A stretch of DNA of 64,000 bases. It comes from Gp13-AA77 sp035946575. Lineage in GTDB: Bacteria; Acidobacteriota; Terriglobia; UBA7540. The DNA lies in assembly GCA_035946575.1 (NCBI GenBank), contig DASYZG010000028.1, positions 1 to 64,000 on the forward strand, given 5' to 3'. This document shows, in pieces, positions 8,669 through 17,952 of the stretch. A program made the translations under genes and the position numbers. The notes under the pieces are model-generated. The model was not told the origin of the DNA, ran no database searches, and saw only the letters and a program-made list of their open reading frames with translations. Each line of letters starts with the position of its first letter. Position 1 is the stretch's first letter.

Positions 8669-9206
8669 GTTTTCTTCACCTCCAGGCGGCCGCAAATCGA
8701 CCGTGGATTGACCTTACTCCCCGAAATTGGGACAGTGGAGAAAAGTGAGAAAAGTGAGAAAATTTTATTTACGCTTTAGAATCAGCAGGTTACCCTGTGG
8801 AAATCTCAATTCCCCCGGTTGGCGAGCGGGAAAGAATGTGCATCGCGATGCCCGGCGTTTGGCACGCTTACCCGATTGCAGAACGAGTCTACCGGGGTAG
8901 CAAGTAATATCCCGGCAATTAGTAACTTCGCATTATTGTCCTCTGTCTCCTTAACAGCTATAAAGATTGGCGCACTCGCAGCGTCCAGTCGCGCTCGGAG
9001 GGGGAGTTTGCGGGCTGGAATTCTAATTGCAGCATGGCAGGCGATCTTCTCTTGCTGCTGCCCTCGAACCACGCGTGGGCACAGTCTGGTTCGGGTCCCA
9101 AGGCATTTCCAAATTCACCATCAATGTGCCCTTCAGGGGGGCAGACGAACCTTGACGCCGGGCGTGGCCCTCTGCGTCTGGGGGTGCGATAAACCGCGGA
9201 GGTCCT
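8669..9206. other. Intergenic region upstream of two divergent genes
   Basis: Apart from the 43-bp repeat there is a lower-GC stretch near 8760-8790 and otherwise nothing recognisable. No open frame here has a ribosome-binding site and plausible composition. It must contain the promoter of the TonB-dependent receptor gene. Confidence 0.4.
8722..8775. repeat. 43-bp dispersed element, copy A
   Basis: This tract contains GGAGAAAAGTGAGAAAA and TGAGAAAATT and matches, in inverted orientation, the tract near 42558-42604 with about three mismatches over 43 bases. It lies 60 bases upstream of the start of the minus-strand NALKHG gene. Confidence 0.75.
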
Positions 9207-12200
9207 ATGAAACGCAGCTTCGTCTTGGTTTCCGCCGTATCCTTCATCTTGAGTATCGTACCAGCACGAGCCCAGGTAAGTGGGGCGCGCGTGGGTGGCA
9301 TTGTGAGCGACGCGCAGTCGCTGCCGATCGCAGGAGCGAAGGTCACTCTGACCGACAGGGGAACGGCCCTGACGCGCACCGCAGTAACCTCGAGCACGGG
9401 AACGTACGAATTCCCCAGCCTCAGTCCGGGCTCCTACGAGTTGCGCGTGGAAGCCCCGGGTTTCGCGACCGAAGCCCGTACGCTGACGCTCGAAGTCAAC
9501 CAGTCGGTGCAGCTCGATATAACGTCTGCCGTGGGGGAGATCTCGCAGAGGGTCAAGGTTGTGGGAGCGGCGGATGTTTTGCGGACCACCGATGCCAGTC
9601 TCGGCGAAGTGATTGAGCCTACGATGACCGAGCAGTTGCCGTTGAACGGACGGCATCTGTTGGACCTGGCGTTACTGGCGCCCAGCGCCCACATCGGATT
9701 TGGCGCGCAGACCGGCGCGACCAACCCGCTCTATTGGCGGCCCCAGCAGGATTCGGCGCTCAGCGTCGGCGGCGGGCGGCCCAACGCGAACTACTTTCTG
9801 CTCGACGGGGCCGTCGATACCGACCCTACCTTCAACACGCTCGCCTTCAGTCCTTCGCCCGACGCCGTCCAGGAGTTCAAGGTGCAGACGGGAAGCTACT
9901 CGGCGGAATTCGGCAGCGCGGGCGGGGCGCAGGTGAATATCGTGACCAAGTCCGGAACGAATCACCTCCACGGCGACGCTTATGAGTTCATTCGCAACGC
10001 CGCGCTTGACGCGCGCACGTTCACCGACCCCAGCCAGATCCCTCACCTGGTGCAGAACCAGTTTGGCGCTTCGGTGGGCGGGCCTCTCCAGAAGGACAAG
10101 GCGTTTTTCTTCGCGAACTACGAGGGCTTCCGGCTGGGACACGGCGTGAGCCAGATCGAGACCGTTCCGACCGTTATGGAGCGCATGGGTGACTTCAGCC
10201 AGAGCGGCGTGACGATCTACGATCCCTCGACCACGTACGCAAATCCGAATTACAATCCGGCTCTTCCCGTCAGCAAGACCAACCCCGTCAGCCTGCGTGA
10301 TCCGTTCCCGGACGACATCGTTCCCCAGAACCGCATGAGTTCCGTGTCAACCCAGGTGCTCAATCACGTCCCTTTGCCAAACCTCGGTTCAATGACGAGC
10401 ATAACGGGAATGGGCGGAATGAGCATGGGCTCAGCGCCGCTCGGCTCAGGGCGGGACTCGAACAACTACCTCGATCTGCGCAACAGCAGCAATTCGTCCG
10501 ACCAAGGCACGTTTCGCGTGGATCGCAATCTCCGGCACGGCGACCGCATTTTCGCGCGCTACTCGATCGAGCACGAAGCGGATTTCACCCCCGAGAACCT
10601 GCCCGGCTTCGGATCGTTTGACAACAACCAGGCGCAGAATCTGACGGTTTCCTACGTTCACACCCTTTCGGCGGTGTCCGTCAACACCGCCTGGTTCGGG
10701 CTGTCGCGCCTCTCGATGCATCGCTATTCGCAGAACAACTTCACCAACGACTACGTGGATCAGCTCGGCATTCAGGGCGTCGGCTATGGCGGTAAGGGCG
10801 CCTGGGGCATGCCCTACTTCGGCGTGCAGGGATATAGCGGGTTCGGCGACTCGTTTGCGGCCACTCCGGTCCAGGACTGGGACACGGTCCTGCAGGGCGG
10901 AGATATCTGGAATCGCCAGATGGGGCGGCACTCGGTCAAAGCGGGCGGAGATTACCGGCGCTTCTACTGGCCCATGTGGGGATTCTTCCAGAACCGCGGC
11001 TATTACCAGTTCACTCCGGGATTTACCACGGAGACGCTGACCAACGACGGCACGGGAGCCGCGCTGGCGAGCTTTTTGCTCGGACTGCCGGTGGTCAGGC
11101 AGCGCCAGGCAGGGATTCCCAAGATGGACCTGCGAGCGTGGTATTCCGACGGCTTCGTGCAGGATGACTGGCGCGTCACGAGTCAGACCACGATCAACCT
11201 GGGCCTGCGATACGAGTATTCCACGCCGGCCTGGGATGTGGCGAACCCGAACAGCAATCTGGTGTTCATGGACGGAAGGCCCTACGCGTTCATTGGCGGC
11301 CAGCTTGGGATGCCGCGCGGACTGGTCTTTGCCAACACGCACGATTTCGCGCCGCGTCTCGGATTTGCCCACGACATGCGCCGTTTCGGTGTCGTGCTGC
11401 GGGGCAGCTACGGCATCTTCTACACACCCATCGACATGAATACGTTCTGCAATCAGCGCCATGTGCCCCCCACCGTGTTCGCTGAGACCGACCAGAGTGA
11501 TAACTACACGCCGAGTCTGAACGGATTCAACTTCGCTCCGGCGGTGCTGGGGCAGACCACCATCAGCTTCGCGTCCGTCGACCCGCACAGTCCCGCCGAG
11601 TACATCCAGCAGTGGAGTTTTTCTGTCCAAAAGGCGCTGCCGGGAAGCATCGTGCTGGAAGCCGGCTACCAGGGAGCGCGTGGCCTCCACTTACAGCGCG
11701 CCCACCTGATCAACAATGCGCTGCCGGGGCCGGGACCCGTGGGGCCGCGACGGCCGTTCTCGAAGATCAGCTTTCTGCCGGGAACGGTCTTTCCCGCGGG
11801 CTTTGACATGGCCAGCACCACTTTCCCGGTGTCTGCCATCAACTGGCTCGAGGACACGGCTCGCAGCTGGTATGACGCAGGCTGGATCGATGCCCGCCGG
11901 CGCTTCAATCACGGGTTCACCTTCCTGGCGAACTACACTTACGCCAAAAGCCTGACGAATGCGCCGGACTTCCGCTCGCCCATGGACGAATCCGCCATCC
12001 CGCAGAACAACAACGATCTCGCCGCGGAAAAGGGTCTGGCCTGCGATCTTCGCCAGCGTATGAGCGCAAGCCTCGTCTACGACGTGCATGGATGGCGAAA
12101 CGGCGGATGGGCCCAGCGCCTGACGTCGAACTGGAGCGTGGCGACAATCCTCCAGGCCCAGTCGGGAATGCCCGAAACGATCTCGGTGTTCGGGGATACC

Positions 12201-12581
12201 GCCAACGCCGGAACTCTGCTCGGGGAAAATCCGATTCGCGCCAACGTCACGGGCGCGCCGGTGTTTCCGGCGGGCACCCGCACGGCCGGCACATGGTTCA
12301 ATCCGGCGGCATTCGCGACACCTCCCGCCTACACCTTCGGCGATGCGGGCCGGAATACCGTGGAAGAACCTCCCATGCAGCTGCTCGATGCCGCTCTCAC
12401 GCGGGAGTTCCGTCTGACGGAGAGATACCACCTGCAAATGAGGATGGAGGGTTTCAACGTTCTAAACCACACCAACCTGGGCTCGCCCAACCGCTTTGTC
12501 AACGAGCCGCAGTTTGGAACCGTGACCATGGCCCTGACGTCCGCGCGCGAGTTCCAGCTCAGCGGGCGTTTGACTTTCTAG
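9207..12581 (+). CDS. TonB-dependent receptor, Oar-like, with carboxypeptidase-regulatory domain
   Basis: A 1124-residue outer-membrane protein. A signal peptide (MKRSFVLVSAVSFILSIVPA) is followed by an Ig-like carboxypeptidase-regulatory domain at about 27-105 (GGIVSDAQSLPIAGAKVTL), a plug region with LPLNGRHLLDLALL, and a large beta-barrel ending in aromatic GRLTF. Typical motifs of this acidobacterial group are present: DAVQEFKVQTGSYSAEFG and NIVTKSGTNHLHG. Such receptors import large or complexed substrates, often oligosaccharides, using TonB energy. The substrate here is unknown. GGAGG precedes the ATG. It is convergent with a glycosidase gene 12 bases downstream, so joint use in glycan scavenging is possible but unproven. 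Confidence 0.92.
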   Translation: MKRSFVLVSAVSFILSIVPARAQVSGARVGGIVSDAQSLPIAGAKVTLTDRGTALTRTAVTSSTGTYEFPSLSPGSYELRVEAPGFATEARTLTLEVNQSVQLDITSAVGEISQRVKVVGAADVLRTTDASLGEVIEPTMTEQLPLNGRHLLDLALLAPSAHIGFGAQTGATNPLYWRPQQDSALSVGGGRPNANYFLLDGAVDTDPTFNTLAFSPSPDAVQEFKVQTGSYSAEFGSAGGAQVNIVTKSGTNHLHGDAYEFIRNAALDARTFTDPSQIPHLVQNQFGASVGGPLQKDKAFFFANYEGFRLGHGVSQIETVPTVMERMGDFSQSGVTIYDPSTTYANPNYNPALPVSKTNPVSLRDPFPDDIVPQNRMSSVSTQVLNHVPLPNLGSMTSITGMGGMSMGSAPLGSGRDSNNYLDLRNSSNSSDQGTFRVDRNLRHGDRIFARYSIEHEADFTPENLPGFGSFDNNQAQNLTVSYVHTLSAVSVNTAWFGLSRLSMHRYSQNNFTNDYVDQLGIQGVGYGGKGAWGMPYFGVQGYSGFGDSFAATPVQDWDTVLQGGDIWNRQMGRHSVKAGGDYRRFYWPMWGFFQNRGYYQFTPGFTTETLTNDGTGAALASFLLGLPVVRQRQAGIPKMDLRAWYSDGFVQDDWRVTSQTTINLGLRYEYSTPAWDVANPNSNLVFMDGRPYAFIGGQLGMPRGLVFANTHDFAPRLGFAHDMRRFGVVLRGSYGIFYTPIDMNTFCNQRHVPPTVFAETDQSDNYTPSLNGFNFAPAVLGQTTISFASVDPHSPAEYIQQWSFSVQKALPGSIVLEAGYQGARGLHLQRAHLINNALPGPGPVGPRRPFSKISFLPGTVFPAGFDMASTTFPVSAINWLEDTARSWYDAGWIDARRRFNHGFTFLANYTYAKSLTNAPDFRSPMDESAIPQNNNDLAAEKGLACDLRQRMSASLVYDVHGWRNGGWAQRLTSNWSVATILQAQSGMPETISVFGDTANAGTLLGENPIRANVTGAPVFPAGTRTAGTWFNPAAFATPPAYTFGDAGRNTVEEPPMQLLDAALTREFRLTERYHLQMRMEGFNVLNHTNLGSPNRFVNEPQFGTVTMALTSAREFQLSGRLTF

Positions 12582-12593
12582 CGCGGAGCCAGT

Positions 12594-14804
12594 CTATCGC
12601 GCCGTCGCCGAAGCGGAAGTATCGACGATCTTGATGAGCTTCACGGAATGGGGCGCCTGATCGTTGATTTCGAGGCTGGAGCCCTCGAGCGCCACCGGGG
12701 CGTCTGCGTTGAGCGCATCGTATCCTTTATAAGGGCGGCCCTGGGCAAGCCCGAGGGTGCTGAGGTCAAGAGTATGTGACCGCGGCTGCTCGGTGAAGTT
12801 GAAAATCGCGATCATGGACTGCCGCCCGTCTTCTTTCAGGAAGTAGATGCTGGGCATCTCGTCCTCGGCGGAAAAGGTCATCAAATCGACCGGGACGGCC
12901 GCGCGCCCCAGCTTCACCATCTTCAGAAGTTCGGGATTCTTGATCAGGGCCACCCGATCGGGCGTGGCATCGAGTTTCGTCATGTCGTCGCCGATCTCGT
13001 ACATTCCTCCGGAGACGGCTGCCAGCGCGACCTGCACCTGGGCCTCATTCAGCGTCAGAGGCTGCCGGGACCGGTGCCAGCCCTCCTGGGGTGCGACTTC
13101 GGTGGAGACGCTGAAGGCGTCGGGGTCGCTGATGTAGAACGTGCGGTTCATGTAGTAGCGCGCCGCGATGTTGGGATCGGCATCGCGGCTGGCCCGGAAC
13201 GAATGGCCCGTGTCAGGCGCGATCCGTCCTTCATCCACCAGTCCGACAGGTGTCAGCATCGGGCTGCCGTCTTTGTCCAGCAAGACATTCTGGCCCACAG
13301 CGTCGCGGATGATCTGAAGGCCGATGCGTTCGGCCTCAAGCGCCGTGGTGTGCGGGCGATGGTAGTAGCCTTCAACCGCCGACGAGTCCATGAAGTCGAG
13401 CTTGATATAACGGACGCCCCAATCCCGGGTTATGACCTTGTACGTCTTCCGCAGATACTGTTGGGCGTCGGGGTTGGTGGTATCGAGCACGTACAGCGGA
13501 TCCTGGTGCCGCCGGCTCCCATAGTTGATCTGGATGGGGTGTCCCTCGGCATCGCGGACCAGCCAGTCCTGGTGGTTCTGGTAGACCCAGGCGCGCTCGC
13601 CCACTTCGAAGGGAGCCGTCCAGACGGCGAACTTCAGGCCCAGGGCCGCGACCTTGCGGCCGAGACTCTCCATCCCGTCAGGGAATTGCTTCTTATTGAA
13701 ATCGATGTAGTCCCCGCGCGCATTGCCGTATCCCTCGTCGACGTGGCAATAATCGAAGCCCAGCGACTTCAGGTTCGCCGCCATCCACTTCGCGTTTGCC
13801 AGCACCTCGTCCTGCGTGATCGAGCTGTAAAAAGCCGTCCAACTCCACCACCCGATGGGAGCCATGCTGGAGACGCGCGCATGATGCAGGCGCCGCACGG
13901 CCGCTCCATAGCGCTCCAGTTGCGCGTGGTAATCCGGTCCGGCGGTGAACATCACCTGCTCCGAGCTCAAATCCTGGCCGGGCTCGACGGGAAGGCTGAG
14001 TTCGACCTGCTGCTCGGGCCGGATCTCGTCCCGCTTCAGGACGGCTTCGGTGGTGCCGGTCGAGTCCGCCGTGAAGGAGTCGATCGCCGCTCCGCCGCCG
14101 GGGGATTGCCGGACCTTCAGATGCATCGCGGTCATGAATCGCCGGGCCGTCAACGCCGCAAGCAGCAGGCTCCGGTGGCTCTCGAGGTTGTAGATCAGCC
14201 CGGTGCCCACGCCGGAGTAGGTTCCGTCCGGCGCCTGATCGAGCCCGCCGATCTTGATGGTGGGATCTTCGGTGAAGCCTTCCAGCATGACCCGGTCGGA
14301 GCTTTCGGGTCCGCCCAGATTCACCCGCGGATCGCCGATAGCGTCCACGTCGCGGATGGCCTCGACGCTTACCGCCTGCGCGGTATGATTTACAACGTTG
14401 ACCCCGACGGTGCCGTAAGGGAGGTCGTTGTAAAGGCGCAGCGTGCAGACGAGGTCAGGCTGGGAAGACAGCCCCGAGAAAGTGATCGTATCCTGCTGCC
14501 CGGCGCCCAACGGGTCTTGGAACGTGCTCTGGGCTTCCTCGTGGCGCGGGTAGTCGCTCGAAGACACCCAGTGGTGATTGAGCTCGGCGCCGAAGCGCGA
14601 CGCAAGCACCGGCGATTCCGACCCGGCGACGCGAATCTCGTACGACCCGTTCTGAGGATTGAAGCTCACGGACAGATGCGAGTTGTGGAGGGAAGCGGCA
14701 ACGGCGGCGGCCGCGGAGAGCGTGAAGGCCGCCGTCCCAAAAACAAAGAGCCCCACCCACTGATGGCAGGAGGATCTGTGCGTCCGTCTTTGCATCGAGT
14801 TCAT
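12594..14804 (-). CDS. Secreted clan GH-D glycosidase (alpha-galactosidase-like)
   Basis: A 736-residue exported glycoside hydrolase with a signal peptide (VGLFVFGTAAFTLSAAAAVA) and an N-terminal beta-sandwich. The (beta/alpha)8 domain starts near IGWWSWTAFYSSI. The probable nucleophile is D470 in YIKLDFMD, and the acid/base region lies in DTGHSFRASRDAD (D531 onward). This matches clan GH-D (GH27/GH36-like) layout, but it lacks the KWDMNR signature of classical GH36, which the second enzyme at 47235 has, so its specificity may differ. A C-terminal beta domain follows. I chose the ATG at 14804; the frame continues upstream through a palindromic repeat. It is followed on the same strand logic by the Gfo/Idh oxidoreductase 114 bases upstream of its start. 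Confidence 0.85.
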   Translation of the reverse strand: MNSMQRRTHRSSCHQWVGLFVFGTAAFTLSAAAAVAASLHNSHLSVSFNPQNGSYEIRVAGSESPVLASRFGAELNHHWVSSSDYPRHEEAQSTFQDPLGAGQQDTITFSGLSSQPDLVCTLRLYNDLPYGTVGVNVVNHTAQAVSVEAIRDVDAIGDPRVNLGGPESSDRVMLEGFTEDPTIKIGGLDQAPDGTYSGVGTGLIYNLESHRSLLLAALTARRFMTAMHLKVRQSPGGGAAIDSFTADSTGTTEAVLKRDEIRPEQQVELSLPVEPGQDLSSEQVMFTAGPDYHAQLERYGAAVRRLHHARVSSMAPIGWWSWTAFYSSITQDEVLANAKWMAANLKSLGFDYCHVDEGYGNARGDYIDFNKKQFPDGMESLGRKVAALGLKFAVWTAPFEVGERAWVYQNHQDWLVRDAEGHPIQINYGSRRHQDPLYVLDTTNPDAQQYLRKTYKVITRDWGVRYIKLDFMDSSAVEGYYHRPHTTALEAERIGLQIIRDAVGQNVLLDKDGSPMLTPVGLVDEGRIAPDTGHSFRASRDADPNIAARYYMNRTFYISDPDAFSVSTEVAPQEGWHRSRQPLTLNEAQVQVALAAVSGGMYEIGDDMTKLDATPDRVALIKNPELLKMVKLGRAAVPVDLMTFSAEDEMPSIYFLKEDGRQSMIAIFNFTEQPRSHTLDLSTLGLAQGRPYKGYDALNADAPVALEGSSLEINDQAPHSVKLIKIVDTSASATAR

Positions 14805-14830
14805 CGATAGCTCCCGATTCGCGAATTCCA

Positions 14831-14896
14831 AAACGGCGGCATGCCCGCCGCACTCCAAGGCGTCTGCGGCGCTACCCACATCGGCGGGCGACCCCG
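14831..14896. repeat. Palindromic dispersed repeat (LECGGHA type)
   Basis: The core CGGCGG-CATGC-CCGCCG (14834-14850) is a perfect 6-bp stem. Read on the minus strand it would encode ALECGGHAAVLE, a peptide commonly produced when this interspersed repeat is translated. It lies between the glycosidase start and the end of the oxidoreductase gene. Confidence 0.5.
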
Positions 14897-14918
14897 GCAG
14901 CAGTTGAGTGGTGCGCCG

Positions 14919-16289
14919 TCAGGCGACGGTCGCCTTCTGACCATCCCAAAGGACCTTCCGGCTGCCGGCCCGGTACGACATGTTGGCGATGTGCGCGCCC
15001 AGCGCCGCGTTGTGGCCCTCGACCGCGCTCTCCTTGCTCCTGGTGCGGGTGCGCACGCACTCGACGAAGGCACGTACGTGCAGGTCAGTGGGGTCGCCGA
15101 GAACGTTGTAGTGTTCAATGCTTTCCGGAGCCGTGCAGCTCCCCGGCGCCCAGGGCGAGTTGATGCCCACGATGTTCTGTTCCTTGCAGAAGTCGTCCTG
15201 CATCCTGGCGGGCCACGCGGCCACGACCCAGCCGAAATCGTCCAGAGGGTGGTCGGGGAAGAACGCCAGCTCGGTCTCGCTGATCTGGATGGTTCCTTTC
15301 GTGCCCATGAAGAAGGCGCCAAAGCCCTGCGTGGACGAGTTGAGGGTGAGCGATACGTTGTAGGTGAAGTTGGGATACTCGAAAAGCGTCTGCACCACGT
15401 CGGGCACCTCAGCCTCGGGATGGACCTTCTTCCAGCGATAGCTTCCGCCGTACGTCATTGAGCTGCGCGGCGCCGTCTCGTGCATCAGGTAATGCAGCGT
15501 GTTCAGGTGGTGGACAACCAGGTCCGTCTGCAGGCCGCCGGAATAGTCCCAATAGCAGCGCCAGCGGAAATAGCGCCGCGCGTCAAAGGGGACCTCAGGC
15601 GCGGAGCCGAGCCACTGTTTCCAGTCGATCGTTTGCTCGTTCCCGTCCGGCGCGATGGGGTAGAACCAGGCGCCCGAGGGCGTGTTGCGATTTTCCCAGG
15701 CCTTCACCAGGGTGATGTCGCCACAGCGACCCTCATCAATCCATTTCCGTGCCAGCAAAGTGAGAGGCGAATTCACCCACTGGCTGCCGATCTGCAGAAT
15801 TCGGCCGGTGCGCTTTTCGGCGTCGATGATTTCGAAGCCCTCCTCGATTTTGTAGGTCATGGGCTTCTCGCAATAGACGTCCTTGCCCGCGTCCATGGCT
15901 TCGATGATGAGCCGCTTGTGCCAGTGGTCGGGCGTGCCGATCAGCACGGCGTCGATGTCCTTGCGGTCAAGGAGGCGGCGATAATCGTTCGTGGTTTCGA
16001 GCTGCTCGCCAAACAGCTCCTTGGCGCGCGTCAGGCGGTCCTTGTACACGTCGGCCGCGGCCACCAGGGTCACCCCGGGCGTGATGGAGAAGCTGTAGGC
16101 GTCCTGCTGGACGCGGGCGCCAATTCCGATCACGCCCACCCGGAGCGTGTCGCTCGGAGCCACGGCGGCCGAGCCGGGTTCTGAAGCCCAGAGCACTTTA
16201 TCGCCGTTGCTGAGCGCGACAACGCCGGCGGCGCTGAGGCTCGAATTGCGCATGAACTCACGACGGTTCATGGATTTGATTTGGGGCAT
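14919..16289 (-). CDS. Gfo/Idh/MocA-family NAD(P)-dependent oxidoreductase, Tat-type leader
   Basis: A 456-residue enzyme. The N-terminus has twin arginines in MNRREFMRNSSLSAAG, a Tat-like leader, so the folded enzyme is probably exported with its cofactor. The Rossmann motif is VGVIGIGARV, and the family EKP motif appears as DVYCEKPMTY. The C-terminal alpha/beta domain contains the DTLHY-like segment LVVHHLNTLHYL. Members oxidise or epimerise sugars and cyclitols; some exported homologues process glycosides. The ATG at 16289 has AGGGAGGATCGGACTC upstream, better than the internal ATG at 16271. Co-directional with the glycosidase; a joint role in glycan turnover is inference. Confidence 0.88.
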   Translation of the reverse strand: MPQIKSMNRREFMRNSSLSAAGVVALSNGDKVLWASEPGSAAVAPSDTLRVGVIGIGARVQQDAYSFSITPGVTLVAAADVYKDRLTRAKELFGEQLETTNDYRRLLDRKDIDAVLIGTPDHWHKRLIIEAMDAGKDVYCEKPMTYKIEEGFEIIDAEKRTGRILQIGSQWVNSPLTLLARKWIDEGRCGDITLVKAWENRNTPSGAWFYPIAPDGNEQTIDWKQWLGSAPEVPFDARRYFRWRCYWDYSGGLQTDLVVHHLNTLHYLMHETAPRSSMTYGGSYRWKKVHPEAEVPDVVQTLFEYPNFTYNVSLTLNSSTQGFGAFFMGTKGTIQISETELAFFPDHPLDDFGWVVAAWPARMQDDFCKEQNIVGINSPWAPGSCTAPESIEHYNVLGDPTDLHVRAFVECVRTRTRSKESAVEGHNAALGAHIANMSYRAGSRKVLWDGQKATVA

Positions 16290-16530
16290 GAGTCCGATCC
16301 TCCCTGATTTTCTGTCTGGCGCGGAACCTGGTCTTCAAAAGCCGACTCTGCAGTTTATCACCACGGGCGGCGGGGGATGGGTACTCTGTTGGGAATCGGG
16401 CGTCGCGGACGCACCAGGCGCCCGAGCGGCTGCATTCGGGGACTGCCTGAGCACAGGGTGTTTGGGAAGGGAAGTGTTCGACAAGGACGGAGCCGCAAGA
16501 CCCCGTCCCTGTCCTCTGAAAGGTGCGCAA

Positions 16531-17952
16531 CTAGAAGGTTGGTCTGAACGCCTCGTTGGTGAGGTTGCCCAGCAGCTTGTGCCAAGGGTGATTCGGGCGG
16601 CTCTCGACGTCGGTGACGATCCGGCGCATCTCGCGCAGGACGGGTGGCTCATCAACATCGTACATGTCGCCTTGCAGCAGTTTCAGCACGTCGATGCGGT
16701 AGCGGGGGTCCTCGACGAAGGCGGTGAACAGCACGTTCAGCCGGTAGTAGACCGTAATGAACTCGTGCCAGTTTTTCGTGCCGCGCCGCATGATGGTCTG
16801 GTATTCCTCGAAGGCCTTGGCGTTGCAGACACCGCCATTTTGCAGCGTGGGGATGATGCTCTTCGTCGCCAGCCGGGCGCTGTTCATGGCGATGCTGACG
16901 CCGCTCGAAAAGATTGGGTCCACGAAGCGGGCGGCGTCGCCGACCATCACAAAGCCGTCGCCGCAGATCTGCTTCATGCCGTAGCTGTAATCGCCCTCCT
17001 CTTTCAACGGCCTCAATTGCTTGGCCTCCTTCAGGGCCTTATAGAGGTCAGGACGGCTGGCGAGAGCGTTCCAGAAGAACTGCTCGCGCGATTCCCTGGA
17101 CTTGGCGAAGTTCTGCTTCTGGGTCACCACACCGATGCTGGTCGCCGTTTCCGTGATGGGGATCTGCCAAACCCAGGTGTTGCTCAGCGGCAGGAAGTGA
17201 ATGAAGATGTAGTCCTCGTGGCTGGCACCGTTCTTGGCCTTGGCGAAATGCTTGCGATCGTAGTTGTCGAACCAGGTGTGCAGCGCAAACTGGTTGAACA
17301 CCGGATCATTGACCTTCAACTTGAGCTGGTTGCCGAGCAGCGTCTGGCGGCCCGAAGCGTCGATCACCACGCGTCCCGTAAGTTTGATTTCCTGCCTGCC
17401 GAGCTTAAACTTCACACTCGGCATCGCCGGGTCAGAAAGATCGACCTCTGACACCCGGATGCCTTCGTAGACGGTGGCGCCGAGCTTGTGAGCATGCTGC
17501 AGAAGCAGCAGATCGAACTTGCCGCGATCCACGTGCCAGGTGTGGTTGCGATCAACGCCTTCCTGCTGGCGCTCCTCGAATCGGATGTCGGCGCGGCACT
17601 CCTCTTCGAACATGCCGTCCAGCGTGTGGGCGTGCCGCGTGATGTTCATGTCGATGTCGGGGTGCACGTCCGAACCCATGCCTTCAAAATCGACGTCGTA
17701 AAGGCCCTGGCTGGCAGCAGTCCACACGGCTCCGTACTTGCGAACGAAGCCGAACTTGTCCATGTTTTCGATGAAACCGACTTCCTTCAGCACACGCGTC
17801 GTCGCCGGCACGAAGGACTCGCCCACGTGCTCGCGAGGCATGATCTCGCGCTCCAGCACCACGCACTTCAGTCCAGCCTTCGCCAGGTACGAAGCCGCGG
17901 ACGATCCGCCCGGACCCCCTCCCACGATAATCGCGTCAAAATCAGCTTGCAT
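16531..17952 (-). CDS. Flavin-dependent halogenase-like FAD monooxygenase
   Basis: A 473-residue FAD enzyme. The dinucleotide-binding motif is IIVGGGPGGSSAA at the N-terminus. The halogenase diagnostic WxWxIP is present as WVWQIP (260-265), and a candidate catalytic lysine, K72, lies in FVRKYGAVW, as in carrier- or phenol-acting halogenases. The second FAD motif is GDGFVMVGDAARFVDP. These features place it in the flavin-dependent halogenase/FADH2 monooxygenase superfamily rather than geranylgeranyl reductases, which share the fold but lack WxWxIP. No carrier protein, NRPS/PKS or flavin reductase gene is adjacent, so the substrate is unknown; it may act on a free aromatic compound, or the motif may be kept in a hydroxylase. 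Confidence 0.82.
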   Translation of the reverse strand: MQADFDAIIVGGGPGGSSAASYLAKAGLKCVVLEREIMPREHVGESFVPATTRVLKEVGFIENMDKFGFVRKYGAVWTAASQGLYDVDFEGMGSDVHPDIDMNITRHAHTLDGMFEEECRADIRFEERQQEGVDRNHTWHVDRGKFDLLLLQHAHKLGATVYEGIRVSEVDLSDPAMPSVKFKLGRQEIKLTGRVVIDASGRQTLLGNQLKLKVNDPVFNQFALHTWFDNYDRKHFAKAKNGASHEDYIFIHFLPLSNTWVWQIPITETATSIGVVTQKQNFAKSRESREQFFWNALASRPDLYKALKEAKQLRPLKEEGDYSYGMKQICGDGFVMVGDAARFVDPIFSSGVSIAMNSARLATKSIIPTLQNGGVCNAKAFEEYQTIMRRGTKNWHEFITVYYRLNVLFTAFVEDPRYRIDVLKLLQGDMYDVDEPPVLREMRRIVTDVESRPNHPWHKLLGNLTNEAFRPTF

